A stretch of DNA of 64,000 nucleotides from positions 1-64,000 of the forward strand of contig NZ_JAAFGZ010000018.1 of assembly GCF_010365105.1 (NCBI RefSeq). The letters are read 5' to 3'. The stretch is from Polaromonas sp. Its GTDB lineage: Bacteria > Pseudomonadota > Gammaproteobacteria > Burkholderiales > Burkholderiaceae_C. Below, in pieces: positions 39,462 through 49,427 of this stretch (position 1 is its first letter; every line of letters begins with the position of its first letter). A program made the translations under genes and the position numbers. The notes under the pieces are model-generated. The model was not told the DNA's origin, ran no database searches, and saw nothing but the letters and a program-made list of their open reading frames with translations.

Positions 39462-40838
39462 TTAGCCGACAAGCCGGGCGACATCGTTGAAAAGGGCAAT
39501 GCACATCATGCCCAGGAGAATCGCAACGCCACCGCGCTGCAGACGGTCCATCCAGGCGTCTGACACGCCCCGACCGGTGATCCATTCCCAAAGATAATAC
39601 ATCAGGTGTCCGCCGTCCAGAACCGGCAGCGGCAGCAGGTTCAGCACACCCAGGCTGACACTGACCAGGGCCAGAAATACCAGATAGGACGTCCATCCCA
39701 TGGTGGCAGACTTGCCGGCGTAGTCGGCAATGGTGAGCGGGCCGCTCAGGTTCTTCAGCGATGCTTCGCCGATGACCATTTTGCCCATCATCTTCAGCGT
39801 CAGCGCAGACACTTCCCAGGTGCGGACAGCGCCTTGCCACAGGCCATCGAGCGGCCCGTAACGCACCGTGACAAATTCAGGCGGCGCGCCGACGTAAGCA
39901 CCGATGCGGGCCACCGCCACATTGTTTTCCTGGCGGATTTCGGGCGTGACCTGCAGGGTCAGTGGCTGACCTGCGCGCAGAATCTGCCAGCGTTGCGGCA
40001 CCACGCTTGCTTGATCCGCGCCTGGCGATGGGGCATAGGAGCGAATGGTTTCGCGCAGTTGCTGGCCATCGACGACCGGGAGGTCACCAATGCGCTGGAC
40101 CACGTCGCCGGCTTTCAGTCCCGATTTTTCAGCGACGCTGGCTGCCATGACCTCGCCGATCACCGGTGCGGTCCACGGACCGACAATGCCGATTTTTCGG
40201 AACAGCTGGGCATCGGCATCTGCGGCATCAAGCTTGCTGAGCGGCAGCACAAGCGTTCGTGTCGATGCGCCGGCCTGGTCGCCGAGCACCAATTGCAAAT
40301 CATGCCCATCGAGGGCACCCTGCGTCAGGCGCCAGCGCAGGTCTTCAAAAGAGCGAACCGTTTCCAGTTTTTTGCCGTCGAAGGCCGCCTTCTGAACAAT
40401 CTCCCCGCCATTCAGTCCGGCCCGCTCGGCCAGTGAGCCTGCCACCGGACTGGCCAGAATTGCCCGGGGTTCCTGCACTCCGCTCCAGTTCACCAAGGCA
40501 TACAGCAATACGGCGAGCAGCAGATTCGCCAGTGGCCCGGCCGCCACGACCGCTGCTCGCGACTTGAGCGGCTGGGTGTTGAACGCCAGGTGGCGCTCGG
40601 CCGGATCGACCGGCGCTTCGCGTTCGTCGAGCATCTTCACATAGCCGCCGAGCGGCAGCATGCCGATGGAGAAATCGGTGTCCTTGCCCTTCAGGCGCCA
40701 GGTGAAGAGCGGCTTGCCAAAACCGATGGAAAATTTCAGCACCTTGATGCCGCAGGCCACGGCGACCCGGTAGTGGCCGTACTCGTGCACGGCGATCAGG
40801 ATGCCCAGCGTTACAAGAAAAGAAACCAGCGTCAGCAT
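39462..40838 (-). CDS. rseP: site-2 protease RseP
   Basis: A 458-residue membrane zinc protease. HEYGH near residue 18 is the zinc motif HExxH, followed by GGYVKMLDERE. Two PDZ domains occupy the periplasmic middle (VAGSLAERAGLNGGEIV and MAASVAEKSGLKAGDVVQRI), and the second metal motif NLLPLPVLDGGHLMYY lies near the C-terminus. It cleaves the anti-sigma factor RseA in envelope stress. Transcribed between dxr and bamA; only one base separates it from the dxr stop region. Confidence 0.96.
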   Translation of the reverse strand: MLTLVSFLVTLGILIAVHEYGHYRVAVACGIKVLKFSIGFGKPLFTWRLKGKDTDFSIGMLPLGGYVKMLDEREAPVDPAERHLAFNTQPLKSRAAVVAAGPLANLLLAVLLYALVNWSGVQEPRAILASPVAGSLAERAGLNGGEIVQKAAFDGKKLETVRSFEDLRWRLTQGALDGHDLQLVLGDQAGASTRTLVLPLSKLDAADADAQLFRKIGIVGPWTAPVIGEVMAASVAEKSGLKAGDVVQRIGDLPVVDGQQLRETIRSYAPSPGADQASVVPQRWQILRAGQPLTLQVTPEIRQENNVAVARIGAYVGAPPEFVTVRYGPLDGLWQGAVRTWEVSALTLKMMGKMVIGEASLKNLSGPLTIADYAGKSATMGWTSYLVFLALVSVSLGVLNLLPLPVLDGGHLMYYLWEWITGRGVSDAWMDRLQRGGVAILLGMMCIALFNDVARLVG

Positions 40839-40839
40839 C

Positions 40840-42027
40840 TCAGGACTCCAGTCGTTCGGCGATTTGACCGGCTACCCGGCGCGACTCTGCGTCTAACGCC
40901 AGCAGGCCTTCAATATCGTGGATGTCAGACACGCCAACCGCCTCAAGAGTTGCATGGTTGACCTGGTGAATCTGGTCAAAGCGGATTCGCCTGTCCAAAA
41001 ATGCGGCCACGGCTATTTCATTGGCGGCATTCAGGACGGCCGCGCTGCCGACTGGCGCCCTGAGCACTTCCCAGGCCAGTGGCAGGCCTGGGAAGCGCGC
41101 AGCGTCGGGCACTTCAAACGTCATGTTCGCCAGGTTGGTGAAGTCGAGCGTCTTGGCGCCGGAACTGATGCGCTCGGGCCAGGCCAGGCCATAAGCAATC
41201 GGCACCCGCATGTCGGGCGTTCCCAGTTGCGCCACCACTGAACTGTCGTGGTACTGCACCATGGAATGGATGATGCTTTGCGGATGGATCACCACTTCGA
41301 TTTGCGCCGGCGCCATGCCAAACAGGTATTTGGCCTCAATGACTTCGAGCGCCTTGTTCATCATGGTGGCCGAATCGACCGAAATCTTGCGGCCCATGAC
41401 CCAGTTCGGATGGGCGCAGGCTTGCTCGGGCGTCACATAGCGCAAGCTGGCAGGCGCGCAGGTGCGAAACGGTCCGCCTGAGGCGGTCAGGATGATTTTT
41501 TCGACCCGGCGCGGCCAGCTGGCCGCGTCATCGGGCAGCGACTGAAAGATGGCCGAATGCTCGCTGTCGATCGGCAGCAGCCGGGCGCCCCCGGCTTCAA
41601 CTGCGCGCATGAACACGTCGCCACCGACCACCAACGCCTCCTTGTTGGCCAGCAGCAGGCGCTTTCCGGCCCTGGCTGCAGCCATGCAGGACGGTAACCC
41701 GGCAGCGCCCACAATCGCTGCCATCACCGCATCGACGCGCTCATGCGACGCTATCATTTCAAGAGCAGTTTGCTCATACAGGACATGCGTGGACAGCCCA
41801 TTTGACTTGATTTTTTCAGCCAGCATGCGGGCATGAGGCTCGCTGACCATCACGGCGTACTGCGGCTTGAACTGTGCACACTGGGCCAGCATGAGATCAA
41901 CCTGGGTGGCAGCACTCAGGGCAAACACCTCGAAACGATCAAGGTGCCGCGCAATCACCTCCAGCGTGCTGACGCCTATGGAGCCGGTCGAACCCAGAAC
42001 GGTGATGCGCTGCTTTTCGAAGGTCAT
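40840..42027 (-). CDS. dxr: 1-deoxy-D-xylulose 5-phosphate reductoisomerase
   Basis: A 395-residue enzyme starting at MTFEKQRITVLGSTGSIGVSTLEVI (NADPH site). LLANKEALVVGGDVFM, LPIDSEHSAIFQSL with metal-binding residues, KIILTASGGPF and MGRKISVDSATMMNKALEVIEA are present. It makes MEP, the first committed step of the non-mevalonate pathway, which feeds UppS. A much longer frame to 42642 is only the antisense-like shadow of cdsA and is discarded. The region THVLYEQTALEMIAS resembles the dispersed repeat at DNA level but is length-neutral. Confidence 0.96.
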   Translation of the reverse strand: MTFEKQRITVLGSTGSIGVSTLEVIARHLDRFEVFALSAATQVDLMLAQCAQFKPQYAVMVSEPHARMLAEKIKSNGLSTHVLYEQTALEMIASHERVDAVMAAIVGAAGLPSCMAAARAGKRLLLANKEALVVGGDVFMRAVEAGGARLLPIDSEHSAIFQSLPDDAASWPRRVEKIILTASGGPFRTCAPASLRYVTPEQACAHPNWVMGRKISVDSATMMNKALEVIEAKYLFGMAPAQIEVVIHPQSIIHSMVQYHDSSVVAQLGTPDMRVPIAYGLAWPERISSGAKTLDFTNLANMTFEVPDAARFPGLPLAWEVLRAPVGSAAVLNAANEIAVAAFLDRRIRFDQIHQVNHATLEAVGVSDIHDIEGLLALDAESRRVAGQIAERLES

Positions 42028-42053
42028 GTAGGAGAGGGTCCGGCCGGAAAGGT

Positions 42054-42884
42054 TTACAGGGTGACCAGCATCATGGCCAGCGGCAAGGTGGGCAAGAGCG
42101 CATCGACACGGTCGAGCACGCCGCCATGGCCGGGCAGCAGACCGCTGGAATCCTTGACACCGGCGCTGCGCTTGATCAGTGACTCGACCAGGTCGCCCAC
42201 CACGCTCATGGCAGCCAGAAAGATAACGGCCAGCAGCATCAGGGCGATACCGTGGCGCTGGGCCAACTGGCTGTAGAGCGTGTTGCCGCCCCAGAAAGAC
42301 CAGGCCAGCGAAAGCGCGACCACACCGGCCATGCCGCCCCAGACACCTTCCCAGCTTTTGCCGGGACTGATGGACGGGGCCAGCTTGCCCTTGCTGAAGC
42401 GACCGCCCAAGGCACGGCCCGCAAAATAGGCAAAGATGTCGGCCACCCAGACCAGCACCAGCACCGACAACAAAAATTCTATGCCCATGACACGTGCCTG
42501 TGCAATTGCCAGCCACGCCAGCCACAGCGCGACCAGGCCACCGCAAAGACGCAGCGCCTTTGGAATTCGGGGCCAGCCGGAAACGCCGGCGCGCAAAAGC
42601 CAGGCACCAGCCAACACCCAGGCACCACCTGAAGCCGCCCATAGAAGGGCCAGTGGACGGTCAAGCAGGCCGCCGTACCATGACAGGCCGCATGCCAGTA
42701 CGCACAGCGCTGCCAGCCCGAAAGAGCCACCCTGCCCAAAGGCATTGAGGCGCCCCCATTCCCAGGCACCTGCGGCAATCATCAGCAAGGCCAGGGCACA
42801 AAAAGGAACCGGCGTCCTGTAGAAAAGCGCAGGAAGCAAAATTGCCAGCAGGACGATGGCCGTTATGACACGCTGTTTAAGCAT
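42054..42884 (-). CDS. cdsA: phosphatidate cytidylyltransferase
   Basis: A 276-residue membrane protein with eight or so helices and the CDP-diglyceride synthase signature SLIKRSAGVKDSSGLLPGHGGVLDRVD at the C-terminus, matching S-x-x-KR-x4-KD-x5-PGHGG. It converts phosphatidic acid and CTP to CDP-diacylglycerol for all phospholipids. Its ATG shares one base with the uppS stop (TGATG). Confidence 0.96.
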   Translation of the reverse strand: MLKQRVITAIVLLAILLPALFYRTPVPFCALALLMIAAGAWEWGRLNAFGQGGSFGLAALCVLACGLSWYGGLLDRPLALLWAASGGAWVLAGAWLLRAGVSGWPRIPKALRLCGGLVALWLAWLAIAQARVMGIEFLLSVLVLVWVADIFAYFAGRALGGRFSKGKLAPSISPGKSWEGVWGGMAGVVALSLAWSFWGGNTLYSQLAQRHGIALMLLAVIFLAAMSVVGDLVESLIKRSAGVKDSSGLLPGHGGVLDRVDALLPTLPLAMMLVTL

Positions 42885-43624
42885 CAGGCAGCATTTTCAT
42901 TGGAAACCATTTGCGGAGTGCCCAACTGGGCCGAGGTCTTGCCAAATCGGCGCTCGCGGGCACTGTAAGCGGCAATCGCTTCGTCGAGTGTCGCCGCTTC
43001 GAATTCAGGCCACAGGCGGTCTGAAAAATACAGTTCCGAGTAAGCGGCCTGCCAGAGCATGAAATTGCTGATGCGCAATTCCCCACCGGTGCGGATCAGG
43101 AGATCGGGGTCTGGCACATGTGCCAGCGCCAGCGCCCGGTCCAGAGACTGCTCGGTGATGGCTTCGCCACGGCTGGCCAGTTTCTGTGCCGCCTGGGCAA
43201 TGTCCCAACGTCCGCCGTAGTTGAAACACACGTTGAAGATCAGGCGCTGGTTTCCCGCCGTGTTGAGTTCAGCTTCCAGCAGGCCAGCCTGCACCTTGTT
43301 CGAAAGCCGCTGGCGATCGCCAATAAAGTGAAGCTGGACGCCGTTGGCGTTCAGGCGCGGCACCTGCTTGGCCAGTGCAAGCACCAGCAAATCCATCAAA
43401 CCGGACACCTCGTCCGAAGGCCGGTTCCAGTTTTCGGAAGAAAACGCAAACACCGTCAGCACGCGGACACCGCGCTCAAGACAGGCCTTCACGCAGTCGC
43501 TGAGCGCATCGACGCCCTGCTTGTGGCCCGCAATGCGTGGCAACAAGCGTTTCTTGGCCCATCGGCCATTGCCATCCATGACAATGGCGATATGGTGCGG
43601 AACGATCACGGCGGAAGTTGCCAC
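42884..43624 (-). CDS. uppS: undecaprenyl pyrophosphate synthase
   Basis: A 246-residue cis-prenyltransferase: HIAIVMDGNGRWAKKR with catalytic Asp, TVFAFSSENWNRPSDEVSGLM, FIGDRQRLS, FNVCFNYGGRWDI, DPDLLIRTGGELRISNFMLWQAAYSELYF. It builds the C55 lipid carrier for peptidoglycan and LPS from isoprenoid units. It follows frr and precedes cdsA. Confidence 0.96.
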   Translation of the reverse strand: MATSAVIVPHHIAIVMDGNGRWAKKRLLPRIAGHKQGVDALSDCVKACLERGVRVLTVFAFSSENWNRPSDEVSGLMDLLVLALAKQVPRLNANGVQLHFIGDRQRLSNKVQAGLLEAELNTAGNQRLIFNVCFNYGGRWDIAQAAQKLASRGEAITEQSLDRALALAHVPDPDLLIRTGGELRISNFMLWQAAYSELYFSDRLWPEFEAATLDEAIAAYSARERRFGKTSAQLGTPQMVSNENAA

Positions 43625-43652
43625 GGGCTGGTTCAGGCCAGTTGGTAGGAGA

Positions 43653-44213
43653 TCAAACCGCCATCAGGTCTTGTTCCTTGCTGGCGACCATCTTGTCCAC
43701 CTCGACAATGAAACGGTCGGTGAATTTCTGGACTTCGTCCTGCGAACGGCGTTCGTCGTCCTCGGAAGCCAGCTTGTCCTTGACGAGTTTCTTGACGCCG
43801 TCATTGGCATCGCGGCGCAGGTTGCGAATGGCCACCTTGGCGTGCTCGCCCTCGGCGCGCACGACCTTGGTGAGTTCCTTGCGGCGCTCTTCGGTCATGG
43901 CTGGCATAGGAACGCGGATCAGGTCGCCCTGCGATGCCGGGTTCAGGCCCAGGTCGGAATCACGGATGGCTTTCTCGATCTTGGCGCCCATGCCTTTTTC
44001 CCAGGGCGAAACGCTGATGGTCCGGGCATCGAGCAACGCCACATTGGCCACCTGGCTGATGGGCACCATCGAGCCGTAATAGTCCACATGCACGGTGTCG
44101 AGCAGGCCGGGATTGGCGCGACCGGTACGGATTTTGGTCAGGTTGTGCTGGAACGATTCCAGGGACTGCTGCATTTTTTGCGTTGCCTGCTGCTTGATCT
44201 CAACAATGCTCAT
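43653..44213 (-). CDS. frr: ribosome recycling factor
   Basis: A 186-residue protein of standard length: [84 protein letters not shown]. It splits post-termination ribosomes with EF-G. It lies in the conserved rpsB-tsf-pyrH-frr order. Confidence 0.97.
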   Translation of the reverse strand: MSIVEIKQQATQKMQQSLESFQHNLTKIRTGRANPGLLDTVHVDYYGSMVPISQVANVALLDARTISVSPWEKGMGAKIEKAIRDSDLGLNPASQGDLIRVPMPAMTEERRKELTKVVRAEGEHAKVAIRNLRRDANDGVKKLVKDKLASEDDERRSQDEVQKFTDRFIVEVDKMVASKEQDLMAV

Positions 44214-44276
44214 TATCGAATCTCCTGATGACTGAATTCAAAAAAATGCAAAACGGCTATCTTGAGCCAGGCCGGC

Positions 44277-44987
44277 TCAGACGTGAACCAGAGTGCCTTC
44301 ATCCTCGCCCATTACCACGCGCTTGAGCGCACCGTGCTTGAAAATGCTGAAAATCTTGATCGGCAGCTTTTGGTCGCGGCACAAAGCGAACGCCGTGGCG
44401 TCCATCACTTCGAGATTTTTACCGATGGCTTCGTCAAAAGTAATGTTGGTGTAGCGCGTGGCTTTGGGATCTTTTTTCGGATCAGCAGAATACACACCAT
44501 CCACCTTGGTTGCCTTCAGGACAATTTCAGCACCGATTTCAGCACCGCGCAAAGCCGCCGCCGTGTCGGTTGTAAAAAATGGATTCCCGGTCCCTGCCGC
44601 AAAGACAACCACTTTCCCCTCTTCCAGATACTGCAGGGCCTTTGGCCGCACGTAAGGCTCGACGACACGCTCAATGGCAATGGCAGACATTACCCGGGCA
44701 ATCAGCCCCGCCTTGTCCATGGTGTCGCCCAGCGCCAGTGCATTCATCACCGTGGCCAGCATGCCCATGTAGTCTGCCGTGGCGCGGTCCATGCCGACCG
44801 AGCCACCGGCCACGCCGCGAAAGATATTGCCGCCACCAATGACCACTGCCACTTGAACGCCCATGCGCGTGACCTCGGCAATCTCCTCCACCATGCGAAC
44901 GATGGTCGCGCGGTTGATGCCGAACGCGTCATCACCCATCAGGGCCTCACCTGACAGTTTTAACAAGATGCGCTTGTAGGCTGGCAT
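44277..44987 (-). CDS. pyrH: uridylate kinase
   Basis: A 236-residue amino-acid-kinase fold enzyme: [68 protein letters not shown] and [17 protein letters not shown]. It phosphorylates UMP; downstream of pyrimidine synthesis for which carAB supply precursors. The start at MPAYKRI is preferred over the longer frame, because it matches the family. Confidence 0.97.
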   Translation of the reverse strand: MPAYKRILLKLSGEALMGDDAFGINRATIVRMVEEIAEVTRMGVQVAVVIGGGNIFRGVAGGSVGMDRATADYMGMLATVMNALALGDTMDKAGLIARVMSAIAIERVVEPYVRPKALQYLEEGKVVVFAAGTGNPFFTTDTAAALRGAEIGAEIVLKATKVDGVYSADPKKDPKATRYTNITFDEAIGKNLEVMDATAFALCRDQKLPIKIFSIFKHGALKRVVMGEDEGTLVHV

Positions 44988-45048
44988 GGAGAAGCTTTCG
45001 TGATGGGATGAATGAATAAAAACCGATCTTCCGGATGGTCGCAAGGGC

Positions 45049-45969
45049 TCAGGCGCCCTTGGCGGCAGCTACTTGGGCGGCAACCTCGGCAGCGAAGTCG
45101 TCAACCTTCTTTTCGATGCCTTCGCCTACGACATACAGCGTGAAGGATTTGACGGTGGTCGCCTTTTCCTTGAGCATCTGCTCGACGGTCTGCTTATCGT
45201 TTTTAACGAAGGTCTGGTTGTTCAGGCTGACTTCCTTCAGGTATTTCTGAACACCGCCCTCGATGCGCTTGGCAACGATTTCAGCGGACTGGATCGGCTT
45301 GCCAGCGGCCTGCGCGACAGAAGCGTCTTCGGCAGCCTTGGCGGCAGCGACCGACCGCTCCCTGGCCACCAGATCGGCCGGCACATCGGCGCTGGACAAG
45401 GCCACCGGCTTCATGGCAGCCACATGCATGGCCACGTCCTTGGCAGCTGCTTCCTCGCCTTCGAACTCGACCACCACGCCAATGCGCGTGCCATGCAGGT
45501 AGGCGGCGGATTTGCCATCGGCAAAGCGCTTGAAACGGCGAACCGTCATGTTTTCACCGATCTTGCCGATCAGACCCCTGCGCACGTCTTCGACGGTGGG
45601 ACCGAAGCTGTCCATCGACAGCGGCATCGCAGCCAGGGCCGCCAGGTCGGCAGGGTTGTGCTTGACAATGCCTTCGGCGACCGCATTGGCGAAGGCCAGG
45701 AAGCTGTCGTTCTTGGTCACGAAATCTGTTTCGCAGTTGATTTCGACCAACGCGGCGTTGTCGCCTTCGCGGGCCATGGCCACCACACCTTCAGCGGTGA
45801 CGCGGGAAGCCGCCTTGCCGGCCTTGCTGCCGAGCTTGACGCGCAGCAGTTCTTCTGCTTTTTCGAAGTCGCCTTCCGCCTCGGTCAGCGCCTTTTTGCA
45901 TTCCATCATCGGCGCGTCGGTCTTGGCGCGCAGTTCAGCCACCATCTTTGCAGTAATTGCCATTGCCAT
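45049..45969 (-). CDS. tsf: elongation factor Ts
   Basis: A 306-residue EF-Ts: [36 protein letters not shown] (N-terminal domain), [16 protein letters not shown] (EF-Tu contact TDFV), and the second subdomain repeat with [14 protein letters not shown]. It recycles EF-Tu-GDP. GGAG precedes ATG at 45969; a second ATG two codons later is also possible. Confidence 0.97.
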   Translation of the reverse strand: MAMAITAKMVAELRAKTDAPMMECKKALTEAEGDFEKAEELLRVKLGSKAGKAASRVTAEGVVAMAREGDNAALVEINCETDFVTKNDSFLAFANAVAEGIVKHNPADLAALAAMPLSMDSFGPTVEDVRRGLIGKIGENMTVRRFKRFADGKSAAYLHGTRIGVVVEFEGEEAAAKDVAMHVAAMKPVALSSADVPADLVARERSVAAAKAAEDASVAQAAGKPIQSAEIVAKRIEGGVQKYLKEVSLNNQTFVKNDKQTVEQMLKEKATTVKSFTLYVVGEGIEKKVDDFAAEVAAQVAAAKGA

Positions 45970-46041
45970 TTTTAATTCTCCGTAATTTCGTTTCGACCTG
46001 GAAGTGCGCGTCAAGCAGCGCACTTCATCTTGTTAGCTTGC

Positions 46042-46070
46042 AAAAAAGGGGCTACGTGAGCCCCTTTTAC
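46042..46070 (-). terminator. hairpin with T-run between rpsB and tsf
   Basis: AAAAGGGGCT and AGCCCCTTTT are perfect 10-base arms around ACGTG; on the minus strand the stem is followed by TTTTTTG. It sits in the rpsB-tsf gap, so it would act as partial terminator or attenuator that lowers tsf expression relative to rpsB. Confidence 0.75.
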
Positions 46071-46095
46071 GCGTTTGGCCCAAGGCCATTGCCAT

Positions 46096-46848
46096 TTAGG
46101 CGGCTGCGTTTTCCACTTCGACAAATTCATCGGAACCTTCGTCCTGCACAGCATGGACAACCTTGTCCATGGCGCTGGCGCGGCCTTCGATGACAGCGTC
46201 GGCAATGCCGCGAGCGTACAGCGCCACAGCCTTGGAGGAGTCATCATTGCCAGGGATCACGTAGTCGATGCCCAGGGGCGAATGGTTGGTGTCCACAACG
46301 CCGATCAGCGGAATACCGAGCTTTTTGGCTTCCAGGATCGCGATCTTGTGGAAACCAACGTCGATCACGAAGATGGCGTCCGGCAGCGCGCTCATGTCCT
46401 GGATGCCGCCAATGTCTTTTTCGAGCTTTTCGATTTCGCGCTTGAACGTCAGCTGTTCTTTCTTGCTGATCGTGTCCAGGCCGGCTTCCTGCTGCGCCTT
46501 CATTTCCTTGAGGCGCTTGATCGAGGTCTTGACCGTCTTGAAGTTGGTCAGCATGCCGCCCAACCAGCGCTGGTCAACGTAAGGGATGCCGGCGCGCTGG
46601 GCTTCGGCGGCAACGGTTTCGCGGGCGGTGCGCTTCGTGCCGACCATCAGGATGGTGCCGCCGTTGGCGGTCAGCTGCTTGGCGAATTTCATCGCTTCCT
46701 GGAACATCGGCAGCGATTTTTCCAGGTTGATGATGTGGATGCGGTTGCGGTGGCCAAAAATGAAGGGGGCCATTTTTGGGTCCCAGAAGCGGGTTTGGTG
46801 ACCAAAGTGGACGCCGGCTTCCAGCATTTCGCGCATGTTCGTTGACAT
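46096..46848 (-). CDS. rpsB: 30S ribosomal protein S2
   Basis: A 250-residue S2: [38 protein letters not shown] block, [51 protein letters not shown]. First gene of the long translation-envelope operon. The about 140 bases upstream should contain its promoter and leader, but no box is clear enough to call. Confidence 0.98.
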   Translation of the reverse strand: MSTNMREMLEAGVHFGHQTRFWDPKMAPFIFGHRNRIHIINLEKSLPMFQEAMKFAKQLTANGGTILMVGTKRTARETVAAEAQRAGIPYVDQRWLGGMLTNFKTVKTSIKRLKEMKAQQEAGLDTISKKEQLTFKREIEKLEKDIGGIQDMSALPDAIFVIDVGFHKIAILEAKKLGIPLIGVVDTNHSPLGIDYVIPGNDDSSKAVALYARGIADAVIEGRASAMDKVVHAVQDEGSDEFVEVENAAA

Positions 46849-46996
46849 AATTCATTACTCCGAAGGTTGTTTCTAAAACCAGCGCTTATCGCCGGAGAAA
46901 TTTCCGGACAACACCTTGTGTGGCTGATTTGCGATTTACCCTGTGAACGACTTTGTCGCCATTCGCAGAGCCGGCTGAGTATAACATTCCCTTCCC

Positions 46997-48358
46997 ATGA
47001 ACCCGTACAAACCCCTATCCCCGACCGACCTTCACGCCGCACAACAGTCCGTCCAGGATGGCCAGTACAGCACCGACGAAATCCTTGCGCAGGCAGCAGC
47101 CATCGCCTTGGGCGACGCCTGCCGTTATGCCTTCATGCCTGGTCAGGCCCATGGTGCAACTTACGCACCGTCATCTGGCGCTGGCAGCGATCCGGCCTTG
47201 CCACTTGCCGGCATTCCGGTCTCGGTCAAGGATCTTTTCGATGTGGCGGGCCAGGTCACGATGGCCGGATCAACTGTGCTCGCCGCAACGCCGCCGGCCC
47301 GGGCCGATGCCGTCGCCGTGGCGCGTCTGCGCGCGGCGGGCGCGGTGCTGGTCGGCCGCACCAACATGGTCGAGTTTGCTTTTTCAGGTGTCGGCATCAA
47401 TCCGCACTACGGTACGCCGGTGAATCCGGCCGACACCGACATCCAGCGCATCCCGGGCGGATCTTCGTCAGGCGCGGCCGTCTCGGTTGCCACGGGGGCG
47501 GCCCTGGTGGGGCTGGGCTCCGACACCGGCGGTTCGCTGCGGATTCCGGCAGCACTGTGCGGCATCGTCGGCTTCAAGAGCACCGCGCGCCTGGTTCCAT
47601 TGGCGGGTGCCGTGCCGCTGTCGCCCAGCCTGGACACGGTAGGCGCGTTGACCCGCTCGGTGCGCGATGCGGTGACGGTGCATGAAATCCTGTCGGCGCG
47701 ACCCGTCCAACTGGCTGGCAAACCGCTGTCATCGTGCCGGCTGGCGGTCGCACGCACCCTGATGCAGGACGGGCTGAGCAGTACGGTGGCCGCCGCCTTC
47801 GAGAAAAGCCTGCGGCTGTTGCGCCAGGCGGGCGCCCGGATTAAAGAGATAGCGCTGGAGGAACTCGACGAACTGGCCGCCATCAATGCCACGGGCGGCT
47901 TGTCTGCCGCGCAAAGCCACGCCTGGCACCGCAAGCTGCTGGCTGATCACGAAGCGCAATACGACCCGCGTGTGGCGCTTCGCATCCTGCGCGGCGCCCG
48001 TATGAGCGCTGCCGACTACATCGACCTGCTGGCAGCGCGCCAGTCCTGGATTGCGCGCATGGAAGCGCGGCTGGAGATATTTGACGCCGTGCTGTCACCC
48101 ACCGTGCCCATCGTCGCGCCGTCGATTGCCAGCGTGCTGCACGACGACGATGAATTCTTCCGCATCAATGCCATGTTGCTGCGCAACACCTCGGCGGTCA
48201 ACATGCTTGACGGCTGTGCCATTTCCATTCCCTGCCACACGCCGGGCCAGTTGCCGGTCGGGCTGATGCTGTGGCATGCGGCGCTGCATGACGATGCCGT
48301 GCTGGACCTGGCGCTGAAAATCGAGGCAGCGCTTGCTTCTTCACTATTAAAACAGTAG
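46997..48358 (+). CDS. amidase-signature family hydrolase
   Basis: A 453-residue member of the amidase family: catalytic Lys78 in VSVKDLFDVAG, the cis-Ser in RIPGGSSSGAAVSVA (about 157) and nucleophile Ser180 in GSDTGGSLRIPAALCGIVGFK. These enzymes hydrolyse amides; close relatives include AtzF-like and GatA-like proteins, but GatB/GatC are not adjacent, so a metabolic amidase is more likely. It is divergent from rpsB. The last codons and the TAG stop (SLLKQ) are supplied by repeat copy G, suggesting the native C-terminus was changed by the insertion. Confidence 0.88.
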   Translation: MNPYKPLSPTDLHAAQQSVQDGQYSTDEILAQAAAIALGDACRYAFMPGQAHGATYAPSSGAGSDPALPLAGIPVSVKDLFDVAGQVTMAGSTVLAATPPARADAVAVARLRAAGAVLVGRTNMVEFAFSGVGINPHYGTPVNPADTDIQRIPGGSSSGAAVSVATGAALVGLGSDTGGSLRIPAALCGIVGFKSTARLVPLAGAVPLSPSLDTVGALTRSVRDAVTVHEILSARPVQLAGKPLSSCRLAVARTLMQDGLSSTVAAAFEKSLRLLRQAGARIKEIALEELDELAAINATGGLSAAQSHAWHRKLLADHEAQYDPRVALRILRGARMSAADYIDLLAARQSWIARMEARLEIFDAVLSPTVPIVAPSIASVLHDDDEFFRINAMLLRNTSAVNMLDGCAISIPCHTPGQLPVGLMLWHAALHDDAVLDLALKIEAALASSLLKQ

Positions 48359-48404
48359 CTAACTTTACTTTCTGGCAAAGCGGTAGAGGCCTTTTTTGTC
48401 AAAA
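48341..48404 (+). repeat. copy G of the dispersed repeat, spanning the amidase stop codon
   Basis: CACTATTAAAACAGTAGCTA, then AAGCGGTAGAGGCC and TTTTTTGTCAAAAT. The head palindrome contains the TAG that ends the amidase. The GTAGAGGCC-TTTTTT block resembles that of copies A and D. Confidence 0.6.
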
Positions 48405-48802
48405 TATGAATCGCTGCTTGCAGCGGGTTTGTCAGTGTCTTGCGCACTATCCGGAACTTGCGCATGAAGGTCGCGGTCGTTGACGCTGGCATCCTGTGGA
48501 TCACCACAGCCTGTGAACTGGCTGGCTTTACCTGGTGTTGGATCAAGCTCGACCATGGCATCAGCGACTGGGCGCTGAACTCCTCCAGCGCACGCGCCCT
48601 GGCGGCGGTGATGGTTCCAAGGCAAGCTGAAATTGACATGGAAGGATTCGATGGCAGCCGCCCAATATAAAAATCCGGTGGCAATGCGGACTTGTCCTAC
48701 AGGCTCTGTCACAGAGTCGTTGCGGTTTGGGTACGAGAAAGCTTTACAGTGATTCCAGTCCCGGCATGTTGCACCGGGCGACTTATTTTGATTGGAGAAC
48801 CC
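48405..48802. other. gene-poor stretch between amidase and Kbp-like gene
   Basis: About 400 bases. Small open frames occur, but none has a ribosome-binding site or a recognisable product. A 361-codon minus-strand frame crosses this region and the two genes to the right, but it is an antisense shadow. The promoter of the Kbp-like gene must lie here. Confidence 0.4.
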
Positions 48803-49306
48803 ATGGGCATGTTCAGTTTTATCAAGGAAGCCGGCGAGAAATTGTTTGGTCGCGGCGAAGCCAAGGCGGCCCAGGAAGCCGCAACCGCAAAGCCCACACC
48901 CGAAAACGTCGCCGCGCTGAGCAAGACGGCCGGCGATGCGATTGCTGCCTATATCAACACCCAGGGACTGAAGGTCGAAGGCCTGCAGGTCAGCTTTGAC
49001 GCGCCCAGCAGCACGGTGACGGTGGCCGGCGTGGCGCCCGACCAGGCGACGAAGGAAAAAGTTCTGCTGTGTTGCGGCAACGTTGAAAAGGTGGCTTCGG
49101 TCAAGGACATGATGACCGTCGCCAGCAGTTCGCCCGAGTCGCAGATGTATGTGGTCGTCAGTGGAGACAACCTGTCCAAAATCAGCAAGCAGTTCTATGG
49201 CACGCCGAACAAATACACCCAGATTTTTGAGGCCAACAAGCCCATGCTGAGCGATCCGGACAAGATTTATCCGGGACAGGTTCTCAGAATTCCACCTGAC
49301 GCCTGA
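48803..49306 (+). CDS. kbp: Kbp/YgaU-like BON-LysM protein
   Basis: A 167-residue cytoplasmic protein (no signal peptide) starting MGMFSFIKEAGEKLFG, almost the same as E. coli Kbp. Residues 35-105 form a BON domain (LKVEGLQVSFDAPSSTVTVAGVAPDQATKEKVLLCCGNVEKVASV), and residues 115-165 a LysM domain (YVVVSGDNLSKISKQFYGTPNKYTQIFEANKPMLSDPDKIYPGQVLRIP). E. coli Kbp binds K+ as a cytoplasmic sensor. TTGGAGAAC precedes the ATG. A terminator hairpin follows. Confidence 0.9.
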   Translation: MGMFSFIKEAGEKLFGRGEAKAAQEAATAKPTPENVAALSKTAGDAIAAYINTQGLKVEGLQVSFDAPSSTVTVAGVAPDQATKEKVLLCCGNVEKVASVKDMMTVASSSPESQMYVVVSGDNLSKISKQFYGTPNKYTQIFEANKPMLSDPDKIYPGQVLRIPPDA

Positions 49307-49334
49307 AGCGCCTGCACCCCAGGCGATGTAATGA

Positions 49335-49359
49335 CAAGCCCGGTTCGCCGGGCTTTTTT
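49335..49359 (+). terminator. Rho-independent terminator after the Kbp-like gene
   Basis: AAGCCCGG-TTCG-CCGGGCTTTTTT: an 8-base perfect stem with TTCG tetraloop and a six-T run. It lies about 30 bases after the stop codon and before the next gene. Confidence 0.9.
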
Positions 49360-49427
49360 GCGACTTTCTGGCAGGGCGGCCACTCTCCTGGAGGTCCGCC
49401 ATACCTGCAAACCCGCACAATGGCGGG

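Noticed and set aside
41748..41812. Repeat-like sequence in dxr
   Set aside because: Resembles the repeat tail, but the protein is the same length as E. coli Dxr across this region; similarity is too weak to count as a copy.
42028..42642. N-terminal extension of dxr by about 205 codons
   Set aside because: Lies over cdsA, which is clearly coding in another frame; Dxr homologues start at the MTFEK position.
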